Assembly: GCA_016841425.1 (NCBI GenBank)
Contig: JAENZE010000003.1
Location: 124,001 to 188,000, forward strand
Length of the DNA stretch: 64,000 nucleotides
Source: Syntrophomonas sp.
GTDB lineage: Bacteria; Bacillota; Syntrophomonadia; Syntrophomonadales; Syntrophomonadaceae
Direction: 5' to 3'
Part shown: piece after piece, positions 18,308 to 25,810 of the stretch
Layout of the letters: every line of letters starts with the position of its first letter
Numbering within the stretch: the stretch's first letter is position 1
Notes under the pieces: model-generated
What the model saw: only the letters and a program-made list of their open reading frames with translations
Database searches by the model: none
Told to the model about the DNA's origin: nothing
Program-made: the position numbers and the translations under genes

Positions 18308-18348
18308 AAAATATACCAATATGTAATATAAGTCAAGTCGCAATATGT
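18308..18348 (-). promoter_or_regulatory. dnd operon promoter with direct-repeat boxes
   Basis: Reading the minus strand, TTGACT (18331-18336) and TATTTT (18308-18313) are 17 bases apart, a sigma-A type promoter 42 bases ahead of dndB. Two identical boxes, CAATATGT on the plus strand at 18317-18324 and 18341-18348, flank the -35 with a 24-base period. They would put a bound protein over the promoter. DndB or the divergent HNH product is a possible ligand. Confidence 0.6.
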
Positions 18349-18464
18349 GTTTTGTTCGTGGAAGGTAATAGTCTTTAAGTTTAGGTTGCAAACCTATAGG
18401 AGGAAAATTACCTAATGCTTTAGAATAATATAGGTATTCAGAAAAAATAAGGAAGTTATTGTAT

Positions 18465-19448
18465 ATGCAAGGTTGGAAACTGAAAGAGGGAAGAATCAAC
18501 TCTGCAAAACTCTCTGAAGATGAACTTTGGGGATTATTTAATTATGTTTTTTCTACTAGATCTAAAAATCAGTCAAGTTACAAGTTTGGCCTAATTAGAT
18601 CATTAATAGAAAACCTTTATAATGTCGATGATAAACTGATACTTTCTTATGACAAGTTATTTTCTACATTTACTAATGTATACTGGAATCTAATAATTAA
18701 GTATGGTTTGTCTCAAAGTGACAGTAGTCACAAACAATCAGCCATCGAAAAGGTATTGTATACTGCTCAGATGAGCCATGAAATACCAGATCAATTGAGC
18801 TTTGATCAGTTGTCTGAAATAGCTCAACTATCTATATTGAAAGACATAAAGAAAAACGGAAAAAGATATGTCTTTGGGGCTCTTTATCAGGATATGGAAG
18901 GTGTATTATATGGTTTTTCTAACAAAAATGAAATATTGCAATTCAATTCAATAGCATATACATTCATGAAAAAATACCACTCTACAATATTTCGACTTAA
19001 TAATTACGAGTGGGCCAAATTCCTAGAAAAGAATAACACTGTTGCGGTAGGGTTTATTAATTCAATTGAAGGCTTAACCAAAAGAGATTCTTTGGAGTGG
19101 TATAGAAACATATTGGAAGAAAATACGGAAAGAAAATGCTTTTATTGCGGAAAAGAAATCAAACATTCTGTTTTTCATGTTGATCATTTTATCCCTTGGT
19201 CATATCTCCATAGTGATAACCTTTGGAATTTTGTTTTAGCTTGTCAAAGGTGTAATCTTTCTAAGCATAATAACTTACCAGAACAAATGTTTTTGGAAAA
19301 GCTTGTGGAAAGGAATCGCATGCTTAATGATTCAGATGATGTGCAAGTGATTAATCAACTTGGGAACTATAGATCAACAAATCTGCTTGAATTGTATAAG
19401 TATGCAGAACGAAACGGATTTAAAACGGGTTGGACACCTCCCTATTAA
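18465..19448 (+). CDS. HNH endonuclease
   Basis: The 327-residue product ends in an HNH nuclease domain: ERKCFYCGKEI near residue 222, HVDHFIPWSYL near 238 and WNFVLACQRCNLSKHNNLP near 253. The zinc-binding CxxC pairs and the catalytic His of VDH are intact. The N-terminal 200 residues are unrecognised and may bind DNA or a partner. I chose ATG 18465, 9 bases after AAGGAAG, over TTG 18459, which would be only 3 bases from it. The gene diverges from dndB and shares the AT-rich composition of the island, so it is probably part of the defence cargo. Confidence 0.85.
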   Translation: MQGWKLKEGRINSAKLSEDELWGLFNYVFSTRSKNQSSYKFGLIRSLIENLYNVDDKLILSYDKLFSTFTNVYWNLIIKYGLSQSDSSHKQSAIEKVLYTAQMSHEIPDQLSFDQLSEIAQLSILKDIKKNGKRYVFGALYQDMEGVLYGFSNKNEILQFNSIAYTFMKKYHSTIFRLNNYEWAKFLEKNNTVAVGFINSIEGLTKRDSLEWYRNILEENTERKCFYCGKEIKHSVFHVDHFIPWSYLHSDNLWNFVLACQRCNLSKHNNLPEQMFLEKLVERNRMLNDSDDVQVINQLGNYRSTNLLELYKYAERNGFKTGWTPPY

Positions 19449-19528
19449 TGTTTAAATTACCTACAAAGACTAAAACATGAAAAGCACGACCATGACGGTT
19501 TCTGTAATTTTATTCAGGAGGACAAATA

Positions 19529-19849
19529 ATGACTGTAATCAAATACAACAAACTAATCCGCGATTTAATTCCACAAATAATAGAAAAATCCAATAAGAAA
19601 GCCATAACCAGCATAGCAAATGATGACGCGGAATACATTGCATTTCTTAATAATAAACTAGAAGAAGAACTGGATGAATATAAAACAAGTGGTGATATTG
19701 AAGAACTGGCTGATATTCAAGAGGTTATTGATTCTCTTGTTAGGGCCAGGGGACTATCAGCAGACGATTTCGAAGCCTTGTGTTTGAAGAAACATGAAGA
19801 GCGAGGTGGATTTGAGGGCCGAATAATCCTGATAGAGGTCATTGAATAA
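19529..19849 (+). CDS. MazG-like / phosphoribosyl-ATP pyrophosphohydrolase-like protein
   Basis: A single all-alpha NTP-pyrophosphatase domain of 106 residues. It starts YNKLIRDLIPQII, then has the metal-binding acidic cluster LEEELDEY near residue 46 and EELADIQEVIDSL near 59. Stand-alone proteins like this hydrolyse unwanted nucleoside triphosphates in house-cleaning, and some act in phage defence by depleting nucleotides. The ribosome site CAGGAGGAC is strong. It is at the right edge of the defence island, so a defence role is possible but not shown. A histidine-pathway role is unlikely, since no his genes are near. Confidence 0.8.
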   Translation: MTVIKYNKLIRDLIPQIIEKSNKKAITSIANDDAEYIAFLNNKLEEELDEYKTSGDIEELADIQEVIDSLVRARGLSADDFEALCLKKHEERGGFEGRIILIEVIE

Positions 19850-19902
19850 ACACAACACCCTTGCCATAATTACAATCTGGTAAAGAGAAGAGGTGAGGTA
19901 CA

Positions 19903-20082
19903 TTGACGGCAGGGACTCTGATATTAGGTAACTTGTACGTGTTTTGGAGCTTACTAAATATCTTATTGTTTATTTTGCTGGTGGCAGCTATGGCAACATG
20001 TATTATCTTGCTGGTTAGGATGAACCGACGTGTAAAACAGATGGAAGAGATGCAAAAAATGTTAGATGATGACCAGGGGTAG
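19903..20082 (+). CDS. Small single-pass membrane protein (59 aa)
   Basis: A short gene starting at TTG 19903 after GAAGAGGTGAGG. The product has a hydrophobic helix from about residue 11 to 38 (YVFWSLLNILLFILLVAAMA and on), then a basic turn VRMNRRVKQ and an amphipathic tail rich in Met and Asp. It resembles in layout the other small membrane protein at 22021 (one helix, then a charged coiled tail). The function is unknown. It may be cotranscribed with the MazG-like gene 53 bases upstream. Confidence 0.6.
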   Translation: MTAGTLILGNLYVFWSLLNILLFILLVAAMATCIILLVRMNRRVKQMEEMQKMLDDDQG

Positions 20083-20223
20083 CCTGGTTATGTTTAGTAT
20101 TAGAGATTTTTAGGTATTGAAGGGGGAGTTTTTATGGCAGCACCAGTGGGACATGCCCCTGACTGAAAAAGCTGCTGCATGTAAGATCAAATCAGAATGT
20201 GTTACTAAAACATAACCGACCCA

Positions 20224-20988
20224 CTATGGAGTCTTTAATCTCTTTAAAATCTTGGCCTGTATGTTGACCGAGGCTAATATATCCTGAGGAGACAGGCCAT
20301 ATTCTGAGGCAGCTTCGATAACCCCCATCCATTCTTCCTCATCTTTGATGGTCAGGTAATCAGTATATATTTCGTACCCCGGTGCATCTAACCTTATTAG
20401 AGACGCCAGCTGCCCGATGGCAGTGCAACTATTTGCCTGATAGTCTATATCGGGATAATAAGGATTAGCTGATTTTAATACTGCCTTTCCTGCCTCTTTA
20501 AAGTAGTACCTCAAGGATATTTCAACAAATTGGCCGGCAGTATTTTCCCTGACGGCTATTATCTGTCCTGGTTTGGGCTCTGCAGATGCTCGGCATAAGG
20601 CCAGGTCACCCTCCAGAATTCCTGCACCAATCATGCTGTCATCGCTAATTTTCAATATAAAGTCGGCAGATAGATATACAGGAACGTCCAGGTAGTCTTG
20701 AATATTATTTTTATCCAATAGCAGCAGGTCTTTGTGCACCTGTCCCAGTAGGGGAAGTTTAACCATACTAGACGAGCTATAGTACCTGTCATCAGATATA
20801 CCGAAGAGGTAATCTACGCTGCATTCAAAATACCTGGCGATCTTAATAATTATATTTATATCGGGAACTCGTATATCGTTTTCCCATTGAGAAACTGCAG
20901 ATTTGCCAACAGTAAAAAGCCTGCCTAAATCTTCCTGCCTGAGAGCTTTAGTTTCTCTTAATTCACGTAATCGACTACCAAATGACAT
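20224..20988 (-). CDS. XRE-type repressor with S24 (LexA/CI-like) C-terminal domain
   Basis: The 254-residue product has an N-terminal helix-turn-helix (RLRELRETKALRQEDLGRLF, then VGKSAVSQWENDIRVPD) and a C-terminal peptidase S24 fold with the serine context ISDDSMIGAGILEGDLAL near residue 120. Where the family normally has the general-base Lys (TVKR-like), I align ISLRYY, that is Arg, so self-cleavage may be altered. The start is ATG 20988, 9 bases after AAGGAGGA; a start 30 bases further upstream has no ribosome site. It is divergent from the deacetylase gene, with half-sites TGTGAA/TTCACA between them. It is likely a phage-type or stress repressor. Confidence 0.82.
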   Translation of the reverse strand: MSFGSRLRELRETKALRQEDLGRLFTVGKSAVSQWENDIRVPDINIIIKIARYFECSVDYLFGISDDRYYSSSSMVKLPLLGQVHKDLLLLDKNNIQDYLDVPVYLSADFILKISDDSMIGAGILEGDLALCRASAEPKPGQIIAVRENTAGQFVEISLRYYFKEAGKAVLKSANPYYPDIDYQANSCTAIGQLASLIRLDAPGYEIYTDYLTIKDEEEWMGVIEAASEYGLSPQDILASVNIQAKILKRLKTP

Positions 20989-21014
20989 GCTGAAATCCTC
21001 CTTGAAATAAGATA

Positions 21015-21093
21015 TCACAAGCTGTGAACCAGCAAAATTTTATTCACAACAATAAAACAAAACCTTGACGGTTTACGATATGTGAACTAACAT
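21015..21093. promoter_or_regulatory. Divergent promoter/operator region with TGTGAA half-sites
   Basis: TCACAAGCTGTGA (21015-21027) is an inverted repeat. TGTGAA (21023-21028) and TTCACA (21043-21048) form a second one with a 14-base spacer. Another TGTGAA lies at 21081-21086, inside a plus-strand promoter TTGACG (21065-21070) to TAACAT (21088-21093), spaced 17. The layout suggests that the S24-type repressor controls itself and the deacetylase gene. Confidence 0.55.
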
Positions 21094-21164
21094 TTAATCA
21101 TCTGCAATTACAAAATAAGTAAATTAAGACAGAAAAAGTATTGCTGGTCTGGAGGAGATTAAAC

Positions 21165-21800
21165 GTGCAAGTTAATAATTCTTCTGTTATATTTTCCAGA
21201 GGGGATATTCATTTACAGCAAATTGCCCTTACCTATGACTGTGGGACAGACCGGGGAAAAGCTGGGGAGATTTTAGATGTGTTGCAGAGGCATGGTGTGC
21301 GGGCCACTTTTTTCATCACTGGAGAGTGGGCGGAAAAAAATTCTGATATATCTCAAAGAATTGTAAATGAGGGCCACGAAATAGGAAACCATTCTTATGA
21401 CCATGCGGATTTAACCCGGCTAGGCAGGGAGGAGTTGATAAGGCAAGTTTCTGCTGCTAATAATTCAATCTATCGGGTTACCGGAAAGCAGACCCAACCT
21501 CTTTTTCGTCTTCCTTTTGGCTCGTATAGTCGTCAGGTACTAGATATACTAGGTGCTATGGGTTATAAGTATTGCATTCATTGGAGCCTTGAGACTTTGG
21601 ATTACCGGCAGAGGACAGCTAATAGTATTGCTAACCTGATTTTACAGAAGGTCAGGAACGGGGATATTATTCTCATGCATGCAGTAGGGAAGGGGACTGC
21701 TAAGGCATCTGATCTGGCAGTAGCTAAACTGAAGAATCAAGGTTATGAATTTGTTACCATTGGCAGCATGTTGAGGAAGGTATTTGAGGCGGGTAAATAA
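21165..21800 (+). CDS. Polysaccharide deacetylase (NodB domain)
   Basis: A carbohydrate esterase family 4 enzyme of 211 residues that would remove N-acetyl groups from peptidoglycan or another amino-sugar polymer. Motif 1 is LTYDCGTDRG near residue 22, with the catalytic Asp present but Cys at the usual second Asp. Motif 2 is HEIGNHSYDHADL near 68, which supplies the metal histidines. Motif 3 is RLPFGSYSRQ near 111. The C-terminal His motif is ILMHAVGKG near 167. There is no signal peptide, which is unusual for a cell-wall enzyme. The GTG start at 21165 follows GGAGGAG; a TTG 24 bases upstream has no ribosome site. Confidence 0.86.
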   Translation: MQVNNSSVIFSRGDIHLQQIALTYDCGTDRGKAGEILDVLQRHGVRATFFITGEWAEKNSDISQRIVNEGHEIGNHSYDHADLTRLGREELIRQVSAANNSIYRVTGKQTQPLFRLPFGSYSRQVLDILGAMGYKYCIHWSLETLDYRQRTANSIANLILQKVRNGDIILMHAVGKGTAKASDLAVAKLKNQGYEFVTIGSMLRKVFEAGK

Positions 21801-21827
21801 TCGCGTTATGCAATTAGCCTAGGTCAG

Positions 21828-21990
21828 GGGACACACCGGGGCTAGTAGCTATGAGTTATCTAAAGTCGACCATCGAATGGCAGGCAGTGAAGAAATTTTC
21901 TCGGGCTAAGGAAAGGGGACACACCTACCCCTGGGGAACTTGGTGGCAGGAATGTCCCCATTATGTGGTGGCAGGTATGTCCCCATTATA
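21828..21990. repeat. Intergenic hairpin-repeat block B
   Basis: It starts AGGTCAGGGGACACACC (21824-21840), has a degenerate middle, then GGAAAGGGGACACACC (21911 onward) and GGTGGCAGGAATGTCCCC (21943 onward), followed by a second GGTGGCAGG(T)ATGTCCCC. Outer GGGGACA/TGTCCCC and inner CACC/GGTGG pair into hairpins. It fills the gap between the deacetylase and the small membrane protein. Confidence 0.8.
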
Positions 21991-22020
21991 TATCCCGGTT
22001 ATATATAAGGAGGTGATTTG

Positions 22021-22245
22021 ATGGTTGGACCGGTTGGACCGGCGGGACACACGCCGGAATTTACGTTTAGTATACTAGTTTTCTTTACTATACTGCAGCA
22101 GCTGGTAATATTTCTGGTTCCGGTAGCTGTACTGGTGATATTGATAAAGATTAATAAGAAGCTGGATAGTATGATAGAATTGCTTCGGGCTATAAAGAAA
22201 GATGACATACTTGGAGATAGGCCGGAGGACACGCCCTTAAACTAA
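22021..22245 (+). CDS. Small membrane protein (74 aa)
   Basis: The ATG follows a near-perfect ribosome site, AAGGAGGTGAT. The product opens MVGPVGPAGHTPEFTF, then one long hydrophobic helix (LQQLVIFLVPVAVLVILIKI), then a charged helix KKLDSMIELLRAIKKDD. This layout is common in small Firmicute membrane proteins of unknown function. Its last 56 bases overlap the convergent gene on the other strand. A role with the ArsR-linked membrane protein cannot be judged. Confidence 0.65.
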   Translation: MVGPVGPAGHTPEFTFSILVFFTILQQLVIFLVPVAVLVILIKINKKLDSMIELLRAIKKDDILGDRPEDTPLN

Positions 22246-22432
22246 GGGTGACTATTGAGCTAAATACGTCTTCTGCCAACTGGCGATAAGCTTCTTCTTT
22301 GTATATTTCAGCAGCGACTTTCATTTTCGTCTGGGCGATTTTAGAACCCTGCCAGATAATAACAATTATGAGCGCCGTAATCATTAATGCGATAGCGATA
22401 ACAAAGCTCATTCCTGCATACTCGATAGTCAC
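22190..22432 (-). CDS. Small membrane protein downstream of ArsR regulator (80 aa)
   Basis: It starts with GTG at 22432 after AAGGAGGG. The product has an N-terminal hydrophobic helix (SFVIAIALMITALIIVIIW) followed by a charged helix KMKVAAEIYKEEAYRQLAEDV. It lies 21 bases downstream of the ArsR-type gene, so the two form an operon. This pairing suggests a membrane protein or stress sensor controlled by the regulator. The function is unknown. Confidence 0.7.
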   Translation of the reverse strand: MTIEYAGMSFVIAIALMITALIIVIIWQGSKIAQTKMKVAAEIYKEEAYRQLAEDVFSSIVTLSLRACPPAYLQVCHLSL

Positions 22433-22453
22433 TTGGTTCCCTCCTTTCCAGTA

Positions 22454-22804
22454 TTATTCGACCTCATTGCCTTTTTTAAAGGTTAGTGTATCTGCTGCAT
22501 GAAGAATGCTGTTTGGACTTATCTCAATTGAAAAAGCGACTAATTCAAAGTAATTCATGGCTTTACCGTCATCAGACAGTTCAATTTTACTCGTAACCAA
22601 TTCGGCTTCCTGCAAGCGTTTTAGATGCATGTACAGTAGGGGGCGACTTATCTGGGCTTCGCGAGCCAGCTGACTGACATGAACCCTTCTTCCTTCCAGT
22701 AAAGCAATTATTTTTAAACGATGCGGGTTGGCTAATGCTTCTAATATTTTGAGAAGTTGATCTCCAGATACAGGTGTGTTTTCAGAGGCATTAAATTTAT
22801 TCAT
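22454..22804 (-). CDS. ArsR-family transcriptional regulator
   Basis: A winged helix-turn-helix regulator of 116 residues: LLKILEALANPHRLKIIALL near residue 20, VHVSQLAREAQISRPLLYMH near 40 and KRLQEAELV near 62. No DxCxxH metal motif is present, so it probably does not sense arsenic-type metals. The C-terminal part (NYFELVAFSIEISPNSI) may bind a ligand or mediate dimer contacts. It leads the operon with the small membrane protein. A 15-base perfect inverted repeat overlaps its promoter, suggesting autoregulation. Confidence 0.85.
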   Translation of the reverse strand: MNKFNASENTPVSGDQLLKILEALANPHRLKIIALLEGRRVHVSQLAREAQISRPLLYMHLKRLQEAELVTSKIELSDDGKAMNYFELVAFSIEISPNSILHAADTLTFKKGNEVE

Positions 22805-22874
22805 TAGAAATGGCAGATCACCTCCTTGTGCTTATATACACGGATTTTTATGCTAGGGCTCAAAATTAAATAAT

Positions 22875-22925
22875 AAATATCTAACACCTATAATAAATAT
22901 ATTACAGGTGTTAGATATTTGTCAA
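22875..22925 (-). promoter_or_regulatory. ArsR operon promoter and operator
   Basis: A perfect inverted repeat, AAATATCTAACACCT (22875-22889) and AGGTGTTAGATATTT (22906-22920), is separated by 16 bases. On the minus strand a -35 TTGACA (22920-22925) and a -10 TATATT (22896-22901) sit 18 apart, with one operator arm inside the promoter spacer. This is a textbook repressor site, about 70 bases before the regulator gene. Confidence 0.75.
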
Positions 22926-22928
22926 GAT

Positions 22929-23025
22929 TCATCTGGCTCATGGGTAATTCACTGAGATCTTCTTTGATCCTGCTGTTTACCAAAAGATAATCTAGTGCCA
23001 TATAGGTCTGGCTGACATTGATGAA
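22929..23025 (-). pseudogene. Relic of a second aldehyde dehydrogenase gene
   Basis: Translated on the minus strand, this piece gives FINVSQTYMALDYLLVNSRI and then KEDLSEL. It matches the intact neighbour's KFLNAGQTCVAPDYLLVNTR-IKEP region position by position. The catalytic Cys is Tyr here. No open frame extends either side, so it is a decayed fragment about 100 bases long. The rest of 23026-23270 holds nothing I can identify. A duplication of the dehydrogenase followed by decay is the simplest reading. Confidence 0.7.
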
Positions 23026-23270
23026 ACAGCTGTAGTAAGCAAAAGCTTAGATAATAAACCGGGTAAGAGAGATTGATATTGATAGATAATAGGAATAACG
23101 ATTTGGTTTTTAATAAACAATAGTTTAACCAAATAGGGGGTATAAGTTCTCGCAGCGGTAGGTAAGAATAGGGGCATGTTTTTATATAGAGAGATAAATG
23201 CTAATGATATAAAAAACGAAGGTTTATCAGTATTAAATGAAGGTATAAAACGAGCAACCCTGATGCAGTT

Positions 23271-24644
23271 TTACATAAAGCGCAGTAAGGTCTTGAGCCT
23301 GTTCAAGGAAATCCGGTAAGGGGGATATTTCTCCTTCAGGTCGAAGCGGGTGGAATTCTTAAAAACGCTTCTTCTATGGGAGAAGCAGTGAAAAGATGCA
23401 TCTCCATGGTAGGCCCCCTTACCGCTTTCACCTACTCCTCCGAAGGGCAGCTCATGAGGCAAGACGTGGCTTACCGTGTCATTGATGCATACTCCTCCAG
23501 AGCTGGTCTCGCGGACCACTTTCTCCTGTATTCCCTGGTCGTGGGTGAAGAGATAAAGGGCCAGCGGTGTGGGCTGTTCATTGATTATATCCAGGGCCTG
23601 GTCCAGGTTTTCGTACTCCAGGATAGGGAGGAGCGGGCCGAATATTTCTTCGCCCATAATAGGGTCGGCCCAATCTGCTTGAATGAGGGTTGGGGCAATA
23701 TATCGGGACTCCTGATCTGTCTGTCCGCCATAGATTATTTGGCCTGTCTTCATTAAGCCAGTAAGGCGCTTAAAGTGCATATCGTTTACGATTCGAGCGT
23801 AATCGGGGCTGTTCTGGGGGTTGGCCCCATAGAAGCTGTTAATGGCCTGCCGCATTTCTTCAATGAAAGGTTCCTTAATCCTGGTATTTACCAGCAGGTA
23901 ATCCGGCGCCACACAGGTCTGTCCGGCATTAAGGAATTTTCCCCAGATAATGCGTCGGGCACTGAGCTTCAAATTAATGTCTGGCTCCACAATGCAGGGA
24001 CTCTTTCCCCCTAATTCCAATATCGTCGGAGTCAAATGACGGGCTGCTGCCTGCATTACAGTTCTGCCCATACTGGTGCTGCCGGTAAAGAATATGCAAT
24101 CAAATTTTTGCTCCAAGAGGGCGGCCCCTACCTCTGCTCCGCCTTCTATCAGGGTGACATGTTCCGTCGGAAAAGCACGCTCGATCAGATGGCGGGATAC
24201 ATTCGCGCAGAATGGTGCATGTTCTGAAGGCTTTAAAACCACGCAGTTACCTGCCGCCAGGGCTCCGATCAGCGGCCGTAAGAGTAAATGAAAGGGATAA
24301 TTCCAGGGAGCCATAACCAGCACTACTCCAAGCGGCTGGGGCATTATACGGCTGGACCCGCCCGCCAGGCCCAGGGGGGTGCGCACCTTGCGCGGCCGGG
24401 CCAGGCTCGGCAGGTTTTTCAACATATATTTAATATCCCCAATGATGGGGCCGATATCGGTGCTGTACCCCTCAAACAATGGTTTGCCAAGATCATGCAT
24501 CAGTGCTGCCAGCATATCCTCTTCCGACTCAAGAATACTTTCTTCCAGCCTTTTCAAGGCTTCCTGGCGGAAATGCAGGTCTTTTGTTTTTCCGGTACGG
24601 AAATAGCTCTTTTGTCTCTCTGCTATATTTTTAATGTCTTCCAT
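23271..24644 (-). CDS. Aldehyde dehydrogenase (class 3-like)
   Basis: NAD(P)-dependent oxidation of aldehydes to acids. The 457 residues have the length and C-terminal tail of the class 3/YwdH-type group. Key motifs are PWNYPFHLLLRPL near 113, FFTGSTSMGR near 187, the general-base ELGGKSPCIVE near 214, the catalytic Cys in FLNAGQTCVAPDY near 243, and EEIFGPLLP near 336. I chose ATG 24644 after GGGAGAG; a longer frame upstream adds 21 residues without a ribosome site. The hydrophobic-basic C-terminus could touch the membrane. A fatty-aldehyde substrate is possible but not shown. Confidence 0.9.
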   Translation of the reverse strand: MEDIKNIAERQKSYFRTGKTKDLHFRQEALKRLEESILESEEDMLAALMHDLGKPLFEGYSTDIGPIIGDIKYMLKNLPSLARPRKVRTPLGLAGGSSRIMPQPLGVVLVMAPWNYPFHLLLRPLIGALAAGNCVVLKPSEHAPFCANVSRHLIERAFPTEHVTLIEGGAEVGAALLEQKFDCIFFTGSTSMGRTVMQAAARHLTPTILELGGKSPCIVEPDINLKLSARRIIWGKFLNAGQTCVAPDYLLVNTRIKEPFIEEMRQAINSFYGANPQNSPDYARIVNDMHFKRLTGLMKTGQIIYGGQTDQESRYIAPTLIQADWADPIMGEEIFGPLLPILEYENLDQALDIINEQPTPLALYLFTHDQGIQEKVVRETSSGGVCINDTVSHVLPHELPFGGVGESGKGAYHGDASFHCFSHRRSVFKNSTRFDLKEKYPPYRISLNRLKTLLRFM

Positions 24645-24759
24645 AAGTCTCTCCCATCTACAACATCTGCCGCTTGTTAGCAATACTGGAATTTTGACCC
24701 AGGTCATCTCTAAACATTATAAGCTAAATTATCTCCCACATAAAACCTTTCCAGTTCTT

Positions 24760-25620
24760 TTACCTTAAACCTAAAAAGACGGTCTGAACTTTTGGGGATA
24801 ACATAGGCTCATACATCATTACCGCATGATTTTCAGCAATGAAAGTATCAGCAACTACCTGGCCGTCTCCATCATATGCTATCCGGTTTATCACATTGTG
24901 ACGCATATAGCCGCCCCACCATTCATAAGTGATCAAATGTTCCTGCTCGTAAACCTCGAAGGTATAGGCCGAAGGTTGCCTGGAACGCCATTGGCCGTTT
25001 AAATAATCGTCATCCAGCCCCAGCACTAACTGGTATTCGCTATCGGTATTGTTGCAAATCTGTAAATCAATATAATTATAAACAACGGTAGCGCCACAGC
25101 CAAAGGGTTGAGTTCGATCGGAATCAGGGAAGACATCATAGTTGTGCCTCCAGCGCTCCTTTACTGTTAAGGGAGTATGTAATGTCATCCAGTAAATCAG
25201 ATTTGATAATTGGCACAAGCCCCCGCCTATGCCAGGCTCAAATGAACCATTGCACAATACCATCCCATTCAAGAATCCTTTGCTGCGGGTAGGCTTCCCA
25301 AGCAGGTACCAGAAGGAAAAAGTTTCACCCGGTCGTATGATAAGACCGTTGATAGCTTGTAGTGCCAGTTTTAAGTTAGTTATTTTGTTATACTGCATCC
25401 ACATGTCAACATTACGCAACTTACGGACCAGGGGAGTTTTATGGGAGTAAATTAAATAGGGGAGACGAATATCCGGCTTTTTTAGTTGGGCATAATTTCG
25501 ACCATATTTGATCCATGACAACCTGCGTTTTGCGGTAAAAAATAATTTGCCTAAATTGTGGCGAATCTTGGACCTGCTTTGTGGAGGATTAGATACTTTC
25601 AATTGTACTTGCTGCGGCAT
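24760..25620 (-). CDS. VanW family protein
   Basis: A 286-residue protein with the VanW domain: RPGETFSFWYLLGKPT near residue 96, PGIGGGLCQLSNLIYWM near 129 and RHNYDVFPDSDRTQPFG near 158. The domain belongs to accessory glycopeptide-resistance loci and to many Clostridial envelope proteins; its activity is not known. This one has no signal peptide and no vancomycin-resistance genes beside it, so a resistance label would be unjustified. The ribosome site AAAGGAAGTG precedes the ATG. Confidence 0.88.
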   Translation of the reverse strand: MPQQVQLKVSNPPQSRSKIRHNLGKLFFTAKRRLSWIKYGRNYAQLKKPDIRLPYLIYSHKTPLVRKLRNVDMWMQYNKITNLKLALQAINGLIIRPGETFSFWYLLGKPTRSKGFLNGMVLCNGSFEPGIGGGLCQLSNLIYWMTLHTPLTVKERWRHNYDVFPDSDRTQPFGCGATVVYNYIDLQICNNTDSEYQLVLGLDDDYLNGQWRSRQPSAYTFEVYEQEHLITYEWWGGYMRHNVINRIAYDGDGQVVADTFIAENHAVMMYEPMLSPKVQTVFLGLR

Positions 25621-25739
25621 AGATGCACTTCCTTTAATTATGCAAAGTTACTTAAGGTATGTACCTTATGCTTAATTACACCTACTATGATTACTCCCAT
25701 CTCAAATAAATCTTGCCTCCATATAATAGCATATATTTC

Positions 25740-25796
25740 TTGACAAACAAGGTTTATTGCAATAAACTCAAAGTAGGTCTATCCAAATAAACCTAC
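25740..25796 (+). promoter_or_regulatory. BlaI-type operator and promoter
   Basis: TTGACA (25740-25745) and TAAACT (25763-25768) are spaced 17. A perfect 16-base palindrome GTTTATTGCAATAAAC (25752-25767) overlaps the -10. A second near-palindrome, GTAGGT...ACCTAC (25773-25796), follows. The half-site AATAAAC is shared by both. The neighbouring BlaI-like repressor is the obvious ligand. Confidence 0.7.
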
Positions 25797-25810
25797 GGGG
25801 GTCAATATAT

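Noticed and set aside
20134-20166. Ten-codon frame MAAPVGHAPD after a G-rich ribosome-like site
   Set aside because: Too short, and weakly positioned; nothing distinguishes it from chance.
20085-20216. GGTTATGTTT / AAACATAACC inverted repeat
   Set aside because: Ten-base arms over 110 bases apart between convergent genes; it could be chance, and no function is suggested.
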